Assembly (NCBI GenBank): GCA_964017195.1
Contig: OZ024891.1
Location: 11,524,458-11,588,457 of the forward strand
Direction of reading: 5' to 3'
DNA length: 64,000 bases
Source of the DNA: Siderastrea radians
Taxonomy: Eukaryota; Cnidaria; Anthozoa; Scleractinia; Rhizangiidae
Shown: positions 18,341-26,772 of the stretch, one piece after another
Position numbering within the stretch: the stretch's first letter is position 1
Layout: each line of letters starts with the position of its first letter
The notes under the pieces: model-generated
The model's database searches: none
What the model saw: the letters and a program-made list of their open reading frames with translations, nothing else
Told to the model about the DNA's origin: nothing
Translations under genes and position numbers: made by a program

Positions 18341-19257
18341 CTGATGAATTACATAAACCAAAAAAAGCGAAACTTCATTCGGCGGCGTGTTTTAGTAAAC
18401 AGCATTGACGAGATATGGTGTTCAGATCTTATTGAGATGCAACAGTTTAGTCGATGGAACGATGGCTACAGATACCTTCTCATGGTTCTAGATGTGTTTA
18501 GTAAATATGGTTGGATTGTCCCTTTAAAGGATAAGAAAGGAGAAACTGTTGCTGAAGCATTCAAAACAATCTTCAAAGAGGGTAGAAAACCACAATATCT
18601 TTGGACTGATAAAGGGAAAGAATATTATAACAAACATGTTAAGGAACTACTTGATAAGAATAAAATAACCTTATACTCAACCGAAAATGAAGAGAAAAGT
18701 AGCGTATGCGAACGATGGAATCGAACAATTAAAACGAAGATGTGGAAACAGTTTACAGTCCAAGGTAATACAAAGTATTTAGACATGCTACCCAAATTAG
18801 TGAAACAGTATAACAACACCAGACATTCAAGCATAAAGATGACGCCTACAGAAGCCAGTAAAGGGAAGAATCAAGGAACTGTTTACTTTAATCTGTATGG
18901 TGATATGGAAACATCAAAACAGAAACCGAAATTTCAAGTTGGTGATAAGGTTAGAATAAGTAAGTATAAACGAAATGTGTTTGATAAGGGCTATACACCA
19001 AATTGGTCTGAGGAAATTTTCACAGTTGATGAAATAAAACATACAAACCCAATCACTTACAAACTAAAGGATCTCAGAGGTGAAGACATTCAAGGGAGTT
19101 TTTATGAACCTGAATTACTGAAAGCTGAACAAAAGGTATTCAGAATTGATAAAGTCATTCGGAGGAATTATAAAATAAGCAAGCTTTGGTGAAGTGGAAG
19201 GGGTATAGTGATGAATTCAACAGTTGGATACCGTTCAAGGACTTGAAGGATATATAA
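18307..19257 (+). CDS. retroviral-type integrase with chromodomain, two frame breaks
   Basis: The longest frame (18344-19192, 282 codons) holds the DDE integrase core: D28 in W-C-S-D-L, D89 in L-W-T-D-K-G and E123 in V-C-E-R-W-N. An SH3-like DNA-binding region follows (F-Q-V-G-D-K-V-R-I-S-K). The enzyme would insert the element's ends, making the 6-bp duplication. Two breaks are visible. Upstream, the frame that overlaps the end of the phospholipase gene (from about 18307, with W-Q-E-K-L-A-D-E-L-H-K-P) joins the core frame across the A run at 18360-18366. Downstream, the -1 frame from about 19177 to a stop at 19255-19257 supplies a chromodomain-like W-K-G-Y...N-S-W, while the core frame stops at 19192. 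Integrase plus chromodomain is standard for Polintons. No clear start codon is seen for the upstream part. Confidence 0.88.
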
Positions 19258-19316
19258 AATGATTTAAACGAGATTGAAATATTTATTTAAAATAATAATA
19301 TAGTATTAATATATAT

Positions 19317-19571
19317 ATGGAAAATCAGAATGTTAAGAGAGGTCGAGGTAGACCACCAAAATATTCAACTGAAGAAGAGAGGAAGGATGCTTTAAGACGA
19401 CAAAAATCGAAGTACATGCTAGACAAAGAATGGTATTGTGATATTTGTAAAACAGGTCGTAACTATACACTGGCTGGCAAGTATTGTCATTTGAAGACGA
19501 TAAAGCACCGAAAAAATAGCATTGCATCAATATCATGGAGAAAAATAATTGACATAATACACAAAAAATAA
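19317..19571 (+). CDS. small AT-hook / zinc-finger DNA-binding protein
   Basis: The 84-residue basic protein carries an AT-hook core near the N-terminus (R-G-R-G-R-P-P-K, residues 8-15) and a C2H2-like finger (C41-x2-C44, then H-x4-H near 58-63, in W-Y-C-D-I-C...C-H-L-K-T-I-K-H). AT hooks bind the minor groove of AT-rich DNA, which fits the element's composition; binding to its own promoters or ends is inference. It starts in a TTAATATATATATGG context without TCTA. Confidence 0.65.
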   Translation: MENQNVKRGRGRPPKYSTEEERKDALRRQKSKYMLDKEWYCDICKTGRNYTLAGKYCHLKTIKHRKNSIASISWRKIIDIIHKK

Positions 19572-19681
19572 ATTCTTTCAATATAGTTCTAAGGATCCAT
19601 GCTTTGGATCATTTGAATTATAACCCCATTTAAACGCACTAATTGAAGACACTTAAAAATAAAAAATCTATAGTATATATA

Positions 19682-22600
19682 ATGGAAAAATCTAATCATA
19701 TAGATATGGATAAAGCTAGTTTGAAGAAACTCAGTAAATCAGAACTTATCAAATTGCTTCTGAAGCTAGAGAAGAAGCCTAAAATCATAGTGGTTGACGA
19801 TACCAAGCCAGTTCCAGCACCAAGAACATACAAATCAAGGAGACCAATACCAACGCCTCGCAAAAGTGTTAAACAGATGGCTAAAGAATATGAAGAAAAC
19901 ATCATTCTACCGCCTCCAGAATTCAGGGATAATTATAAACCCATTCCGGCACCAAGAACTAAACAAAATGCAGTTCAAAAACCGGTTCCAACACCAAGAA
20001 CCAAAATAGAACAAACAGACAAAGCTTTAAAAGGTTACACTTTGTCTTATGAAATCAGCATCAAAAACAATAAAGACCCCTTAGCCCAAATGCAAAACAC
20101 GAGAAACGCTATAGAACATCGTGTAATAACTTTGTTGAATGAAATGAAAGGCTTGAAATACGTTGAAACATTGAAAGTCACATTTAGCAAAATGTCTGAT
20201 GGTGAAACAGTGATTAAAACTGCATATTTCAACAGTAAAGTTCAAACAATTATTAACCATACAGAAATCAATGAAGCATTACAAATGTCTAAACAAAATG
20301 TCTTAAACCTGATCTCCCAGTGGATATCAGAAGGTTCAGGATGGACCATCCAATCTGTTGATAGCCACTATCTAAACATTGTTAAATACAAGCCATTGAA
20401 AGGATCCTCATATATCCAACTGCCTTACGAACTGCGAAACAGCTCTAAAGGCTTAATAAACATGAAAAATGAGGATAATGAATGTTTCAGATGGTGTCAT
20501 ATCCGACACTTAAACCCACAAGAAAAATATCCTCAAAGAATAAAAAAGACAGACAAACAATACGTTGGAAAGTTAGATTATTCAAACATTGAATTTCCAG
20601 TCAATGTCAAACATTACAACAAAATTGAGAAGCAAAACAGTATCAATATAAACGTATTCGGATATGAAGACAAACAACCGTACCCATATATGTATCAAAA
20701 GAAAAGTATGAAGATCATATGGAACTACTTCTGGTAACGAAAGATGAAAACAAGCATTATGTTCTCATAAAGGATTTCAACAAGTTAATGTATAATCAAA
20801 CAAAACACAAAGAGAGGAAACACTTTTGTATGTACTGTCTGCAATGTTTCAGTTCTGAAAGAGTATTAAACAATCATAAAAATATTTGCATTCAAGTGAA
20901 TGGTGAACAAGCAATAAAAATGCCTGACAAAGACAATAACATACTGAAATTCAACAACTTTCATAAACAGCAACCTGTGCCATTTGTCATCTATGCTGAT
21001 TTTGAGGCTATAACTGAAAAGGTACAAGGATGTCAACCCGACAGTAATAAATCATACACCGAAGCCTATCAAAAACACACAGACTGTGGATATGGGTATA
21101 AGGTCATTTGTTGTTATGATGATAAGCATACAAAACCAATACAAATATATAGAGGAGAAAAGGCTGTGTACAAATTCATGGAAAATATGTTAGAAGAAGT
21201 AAAATACTGTAAAAAAGTAATGAAAAAACATTTCGATAAACCATTGAGAATGATGAAAGAGGATGAAGAGGAATTCGAAAAAGCAAAAGAATGTCACATC
21301 TGCGATAAAAAATATACTGAAAAAGACATTCGAGTCAGAGATCATTGCCATATTACTGGCAAATACAGAGGCTCAGCACATCAACACTGTAATCTGAAAC
21401 TCAGAATAAATCCAAAAGAAATAAAAATTCCTGTTATATTCCATAATCTGAGAGGTTATGACAGCCATTTTATAATGCAAGAAATTGGAGCTATTGTTAA
21501 GAATAATACATACACCAAAAACGGAAAAGAGATTAAAATGGACATAAATGCAATTCCAAACAATATGGAAAAATATATGGCATTCATGCTTGGTAACCAT
21601 CTGACATTCATTGACAGTTTCCAGTTTATGAGTTCAAGTTTGGATAAATTAGTCAGCAACTTACCAGCAGAAGCTTTAAAGTATACAAACAAAAGATTCC
21701 AAAAAGAAAAATTCAAGCTTATGACGCGAAAAGGTGTTTATCCGTATGATTTCATGGATAGTTTTGAGAAATTCAATAAAACAGAATTACCAACTAAAGA
21801 AGAATTTCACAGCATATTGAATAATGAGTGCATAACAGATGAGGATTATAGCCATGCTCAAAATGTGTGGAATACATTCCAATTACAAACGATGGGTGAA
21901 TACCATAATCTATATCTTAAGTCTGATATTCTTCTGTTAGCTGACGTGTTTGAAAACTTCCGTAAGACCTGTCTTCAGTATTACAAACTTGACCCCTGTC
22001 ACTACTTCACATCTCCTGGTTTGTCATGGGATGCTATGTTAAAGATGACTAATATTAAACTAGAACTAATGACAGACATAGATATGTTTCAATTCATTGA
22101 AAAAGGCATGAGAGGAGGTATATCTTACATAGAAAATCGATATGGAAAAGCAAATAATAAGTACATGAAAGAATACGATGAGAAGGCGCCCTCAAAGTAT
22201 ATTATGTACCTTGATGCTAATAATTTATACGATTGGGCTATGAGTCAATATCTCCCCACTGGTGGTTTCAAATGGATGACAGAAAAGAAGATTAATAAAA
22301 TCAATTTAGCCCAGTATAATGAAGACAGTAATAAAGGGTTGATACTAGAAGTTGATCTAGAATACCCCAAAGAGTTGCATGATCTTCATAACGACTACCC
22401 TCTAGGACCGGAAAAGGTTAAAATAACTGATGACATGTTGTCTGAATATTGTAAGAACATACAGAAAAAGTTCAACATATCGACAGGACTAGTACACAAA
22501 TTAATTCCTACATTAAGCAACAAAGAAAAATATGTCTTACACTACAGAAACCTACAGCTGTATCTTGATCTTGGATTGAAAGTAAATAAAGTCCATCGAG

Positions 22601-23469
22601 TGTTAGAATTCAATCAGTCACCTTGGCTCAAACAATACATTAACTTCAATACACAAAAACGTACTCAAGCGAAAAATTCATTCGAAAAAGACTCCTTCAA
22701 ACTGATGAATAACTCAGTGTTTGGAAAGACAATGGAGAACATAAGAAAGCGTGTTGATGTCAGACTTATTACAGATGAGAAGAAACTATTGAAGATGGCT
22801 TCTAAACCGACTTATGTCAGCAGTAAGATATTCAATGAAAATCTGGTAGCAGTGCATAAGATAAAAGAAACGCTAACTCTAAACAGGCCGGCATATGTGG
22901 GTATGTGTATTCTTGATCTAAGTAAGAAATTAATGTATGATTTTCATTATAACTACATAAAAGAAAAGTATGGCAATAAAGCAAGACTACTATTCACTGA
23001 CACAGACAGTCTGACATATGGGATTGAAGCTGAAGATGTGTACCAAGACTTTTGGAATGACAAAGATCAATTTGACAACAGCGACTATCCAGAAAACTCT
23101 CCGTATTTCGATAAGACAAACAAGAAGGTAATCGGTAAATTCAAGGATGAAGCAGCTGGAATACCAATCAAAGAATTCGTCGGTTTGCGATCAAAAATGT
23201 ACAGTTACATAAAAGACAATCATAAAGGTGGAAAAACAGCCAAGGGAATTAAGAAGAACATAATAAAGAACGACATCAAACATGAAGACTACAAAAATGT
23301 TTTATTAGAAAATAAACAAATACATCATACCATGAAGACAATAAGAAGCAGCAACCATCAACTAGGTAGTTATGAAGTAAACAAAGTGTCACTCAGTTGT
23401 TTTGATGATAAAAGATATATATCAAATGATGGAATCAAAAGTCACGCTTACGGACATTATAAAATCTGA
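19682..23469 (+). CDS. family B DNA polymerase, protein-primed type, one frame break
   Basis: The N-terminal part (19682-about 20690) has four proline motifs of the form K-P-V/I-P-A/T-P-R (P-x-x-x-P-R) within about 90 residues, then a conserved R-W-C-H-I-R-H-L-N-P region. At a C3 run near 20684-20686 the reading moves to -1 and continues without a break to 23469. Numbering from 20719: a C2H2 finger (C37, C40, H53, C57); exonuclease I D93/E95 (Y-A-D-F-E-A); an HNH-like zinc module (192-224, C-H-I-C-D...R-D-H-C-H-I-T-G); exonuclease II (G-Y-D-S-H-F, D248); exonuclease III (near 402); polymerase motif A (Y-L-D-A-N-N-L-Y, near 497), motif B (N-N-S-V-F-G-K, near 663) and motif C (D-T-D-S, near 759). 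This is the Polinton replicase, expected to use a terminal protein as primer. TCTA (19667) and TATATATA precede the ATG at 19682. Confidence 0.95.
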
Positions 23470-23579
23470 AGATATTACGTAATGCCACAATTGTGGTGGT
23501 CTAGATACAAGTACTAACAAACACAGTCTAAATCATTGTCCATCATGTACCACAGCTTTCCCATCACGCTGGTCATTTT

Positions 23580-23987
23580 TTACTCCCTCTTCATTGGTGA
23601 TGCAGGAGTTTGATTCTTCTGGTAGGGATTAGTCAATAATCTGCTCCTTTGACGATTATTCTTCAGATCCTCTTTCAAAGTTTTAACTTCAGCAGTCTTC
23701 CTTATTTGATCAGCCAATTTCCTCCGTGATCTTTCAGATGTTATCATCTTCTTGTATTCTTGAAGAACAATGATGTAACGCTCCACGGCATTCCCGACTA
23801 CATTGAGATCTAACGACTCCAAAGTAAAAATCTCTCGGTTTATATCAAAGGTGAAGACTTCTTCGTTACCCATTTGACTCTCAATAACCTCAATAAAATC
23901 CTGAATTCTATTACACACAGATTGAAACCTGGAACTCAGCTCTTCCGATGAGGTAGGCATTCTGTATTCTATCGGAAAATTTATCAA
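23580..23987 (-). CDS. small coiled-coil protein near right end of Polinton
   Basis: The 135-codon frame probably starts at the second Met (23960, M-P-T-S-S). It encodes an acidic-to-basic helical protein with predicted coiled coil (residues about 75-115) and a Gln/Pro-rich basic tail. I do not recognise a family. It is convergent with the polymerase gene; the 110-bp spacer contains the palindrome CCACAATTGTGG (23485-23496). Its upstream side faces the right TIR, so its promoter is there, but no TCTA lies immediately upstream. The analogous position on the left holds the VLTF3-like gene. Confidence 0.5.
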   Translation of the reverse strand: MINFPIEYRMPTSSEELSSRFQSVCNRIQDFIEVIESQMGNEEVFTFDINREIFTLESLDLNVVGNAVERYIIVLQEYKKMITSERSRRKLADQIRKTAEVKTLKEDLKNNRQRSRLLTNPYQKNQTPASPMKRE

Positions 23988-24178
23988 AATCTATATTTTA
24001 TCAGATTTTTTATCAACTGGTAAATTTATGGGTACGCTTTTAATTGGTTGAAAAAATCATACGACTATCATATGATATCATGCGACCGTCTCATGACCTT
24101 GAAAACGATAATAAATTGATGAGCCATTTCCTGTTTTTACCAGACATGTCCAGACTTATTTCTCGGTATGACTTCCTG
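23988..24178. other. spacer between last Polinton gene and right TIR
   Basis: AT-rich sequence with no open frame of interest. It contains a short inverted motif (ATCATATGATATCATG). Presumably the promoter of the leftward gene at 23580-23987. Confidence 0.5.
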
Positions 24179-24487
24179 TTTTCCGAGAATTTCAGACTTC
24201 CTGTTGTATAAAGTCACGCGATGGAAAATGCGTTTGTTTCCACATGAAATAAAAACATATAGATTCCATCAGATGTAAATAAATATAGTTCTCCAAATAA
24301 TTGAAAAATGCATTCGTTTCCATATGAAATAAAAACATATAGATTTACATAAAATAATACCATAAAATAATTCAATCAGATGTAAACCATCAGATGGAAA
24401 CCATCAGATGGAAAGTAGATATATAGTTGGGTTTGGTATCAGCGCATTTTCACAAAATGCGCTGGTACCCCCAACTATATAACTACT
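24179..24487. repeat. Polinton right terminal inverted repeat with internal duplication
   Basis: This is the reverse complement of the left TIR, about 120 bp longer. A module (TTTCCACATGAAATAAAAAC, then ATATAGATT) occurs twice (24235-24263 and 24318-24346), and a CATCAGATG motif occurs several times, including three close copies (about 24379-24411). The left TIR has one of each. Polinton TIRs are expected to be kept alike by replication, so this asymmetry points to a change since insertion or tolerance of unequal ends. Confidence 0.92.
24426..24475. repeat. terminal hairpin in right TIR
   Basis: A perfect inner stem (CAGCGCATTTT/AAAATGCGCTG, read from the outer end) with a 3-nt loop is enclosed by GGTA/TACC and GTTGGG/CCCAAC. 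It is the counterpart of 8170-8220 with several paired base changes. Confidence 0.85.
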
Positions 24488-24493
24488 CATAGC

Positions 24494-25397
24494 ATAAAAG
24501 CCTCCCCATCAGTTCAATAACAAGTTTGATGTAGGCATATGCTTGCATTGAACTTGAAATCAAACAATGACATGCTCTTCACTCGGACTTAATCAAAATC
24601 ACCAGGAAGTTTCAAGGGAGATTTTGTGTTCAGGGCACAACCAAAACAACTCTGAGGAGCAGTGGCCCCATACGTTTATAACCAAGAGTTATAAAGGCAT
24701 GTTTTCCCTTTATTTCAAAACAGTGCAACACCGAAGCCAGATACAGGTGAAATACGCCAATACTCAATACTAACGCAATAAAGACTAAGAACATTAAAAT
24801 GAAAGTAAATTAAAGCTAGCATATAAAGGCAAAACATTAATTTAGTCACTCTTAGCGACTGTATGTTGAAAAATGATAGTTTATTAGGTTGTTTTAGAGC
24901 TCTTGTCTTCATAACCCAAAAACACTCTTCATAGCGTACCGATGTGTCCCCATAAGTAAAAAAAAAAATCGAATTTGATGTAGGTATGACGCTTGTATCA
25001 CACTCGAAAATTGAATATAACACTGTTTTTGCCATTGACGAGAATTTTGATTTGTGGCCACCGGCAAACGGCACAAAGGGAACGAGAACAACCATTAACA
25101 ATTATTAACAATCATTTACAGTAGGAGCAGCTTGTACTAAATCTACCCCCGCTGATTAGACTAATTTGTAATCATTGGTGCGTGATACCCAAAGAACAGC
25201 TGCTGTAGCCGTGAGACTATGTCAACAAGTGCGCTAAAAGATTCTTTTTCTGGTAAGGCATGTGAAACTTTGAAGGTAAATACGTACCACAGCTTGAAAA
25301 CACTGTTTTTATTTTAAACTCATTGGAAAATATCACAAGATATTTCCCAAATTACTGAGTTAGAAGAGTTTTTATTTTAATGCTCACATTGCAGGTT
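24494..25397. other. non-coding flank right of Polinton
   Basis: No exon or element is recognised. Short open frames on both strands lack motifs. It lies 3' (minus strand) of the orphan discoidin exon at 25897-25964, and no discoidin exon B is found here. Confidence 0.5.
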
Positions 25398-25606
25398 TTC
25401 ATTCAAAGACCCAAAAGATAGAACCACCTTGTACAGCATCATAAATTGAACAGGAGAAAGTACTGCTCAATAGCTATCGTCTGAATGATTACATGCACTT
25501 GAGGAATTCATCCACAGACTCAAACGTTTGAACCACCTTGTAACGTATAATAAACTGTAACACGGGGAAGTTCCGCTGAGCAGCTTTCATTTGACTGAGC
25601 TAACTC
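25398..25606. repeat. diverged satellite-like tandem repeat, two units
   Basis: Two units of about 100-110 bp share GAACCACCTTGTA, a CATAATAAA-like stretch, GGAAAGTWCTGCTCAATAGC/GGGAAGTTCCGCTGAGCAGC and TTTGAMTGA. I recognise this pattern as a dispersed repeat of coral genomes, from memory and unverified. Confidence 0.6.
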
Positions 25607-25896
25607 TCGAGCGCTGATTGGCTAATATTTTATTGTCAATAGCAGTACAGACGGATGAAACGCGTAAAGCTGACGCAATCAGCAAAAGTTCCGTCAGTCT
25701 TTTCAGCGCTGCATGCTCGTTGTGGCGAGAATTCTACCCCAAATCTAGTATTATTCAATGAGAAAATCATTCAAAATACACAGGGTGAAACTGAAGAAGC
25801 CACTGCAGTCTTTGAGCGAAAAGATGATGTTTGTTGAGGATTCAGACCCGAAAATCGGCGGTGAGCGGGAATTTGAGCTGTCGATGAACTGATTAC

Positions 25897-25964
25897 TTGG
25901 GTAGAAGCTTTTATGTGAGAGTCCGGAAATGTTCCATCTGCCATCCTCAGAGGATGGTCACAGC
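25897..25964 (-). CDS. orphan discoidin exon A in duplication copy 1
   Basis: Minus strand: acceptor TTTTAG, 68 nt entering in phase 1 and leaving in phase 0 at CAA|GTAATC. It encodes G-C-D-H-P-L-R-M-A-D-G-T-F-P-D-S-H-I-K-A-S-T-Q, clearly derived from the same ancestor as 54444-54511. The usual PLGM reads PLRM. The donor keeps GTAA but the following bases are foreign, since the duplication ends there. No exon B follows before the Polinton, so the exon is probably not used in a complete domain. Confidence 0.6.
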
Positions 25965-26299
25965 CTAAAAGTTACGTCAATATATCAAGAAATATAACTT
26001 GCTTGTTTGTTACTTCATACAGTAGAATCACGGTTAATTGATTATGATTGCCGGACGAAAACTTAATAACGCATTAAGGTAGTGTAACTAAATAATTCAA
26101 CAAAATTTGAGAACATCAAATTTGCCTTTTTCAAGCTCAAGGTAATGTTCATGCTCATGGCTTGAAAGAAATTATCAAGAGAAATAATTCGATAAACAAA
26201 TCAATAAAAAGAGCTTCAATATACATACCTTCCACGACGTATCCTGGAAATTAAAATAAAAGCAGTTTTAGTGTGTTAAATGGATTGCCTACAGTACTT

Positions 26300-26772
26300 T
26301 TTAAAGTGGTACTACGATAAAAAAAATCACTCTTAGTTTTTCTCCGGATTTCGAAACTATGTTTACTAAAAACACTCTCCAAGCGAAATTTTAAGCCTTA
26401 ATTTTGACGTCATGTACTCCCAAGCTTTAGAATGCAGTGTGTGAGCACAACTTGTTAATTATGCAAAACACGAGTTTGAGAAACTCTGGCTTAGTTTAGC
26501 ATGCAGAACAGGAGTTGTGAGCTTTCAGACTCTCAAACTCGTGTTTTGCATAATTAATAAGCTGTGTTAAGACACTGCATTCTAAAGCCCGTGAGTAAAT
26601 GACGTCATTGTATCCTTTCTGGTGTAATAATGGCAGACCATTAAATTGGAAAATTGCAATTTAAACAAACAGTCTTACAGGCATAAAAGTTCGCTTTGGA
26701 AGTGTTTAGTAAACATAGTTTGAAAATCCGAAGAAAAATAAAAGTGATTTTTTGATCGTAGTAACACTTTAA
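26300..26772. mobile_element. foldback MITE, about 470 bp (copy 1)
   Basis: The outer arms (AGTGGTACTACGAT...AAACTATGTTTACTAA...AAGCGAA) are matched in reverse complement at the right (TTCGCTT...TTAGTAAACATAGTTT...ATCGTAGTAACACTTT). Inner arms (AATGCAGTG...CAAAACACGAGTTTGAGA) also pair, making almost the whole element one long palindrome. TTTAAAGTG at each end suggests a TTAA- or TA-type target. No coding capacity. The same element lies at 54881-55353. Confidence 0.8.

Larger units (their letters stand above)
8158..24487 (+). mobile_element. Polinton/Maverick (adintovirus-like) element, full length
   Basis: The 16,330-bp element begins AGTAGTTATATAGTTGGGGG and ends with the reverse complement. 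It is flanked on both sides by CATAGC (8152-8157 and 24488-24493), the 6-bp target duplication typical of Polintons. It encodes the core Polinton set: protein-primed-type PolB, retroviral integrase, adenain-like protease, FtsK/HerA-type packaging ATPase, double jelly-roll major capsid and minor capsid protein. It also carries VLTF3-like, fibre-like, phospholipase and small DNA-binding proteins. Genes at 8442, 12101-19571 and 19682-23469 point right; 8995-9477, 9717-12014 and 23580-23987 point left. The presence of capsid genes means the element has, or had, the means to form particles. Several frames are broken by single-base changes at homopolymers. It lies upstream of the second discoidin gene. 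Confidence 0.97.
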
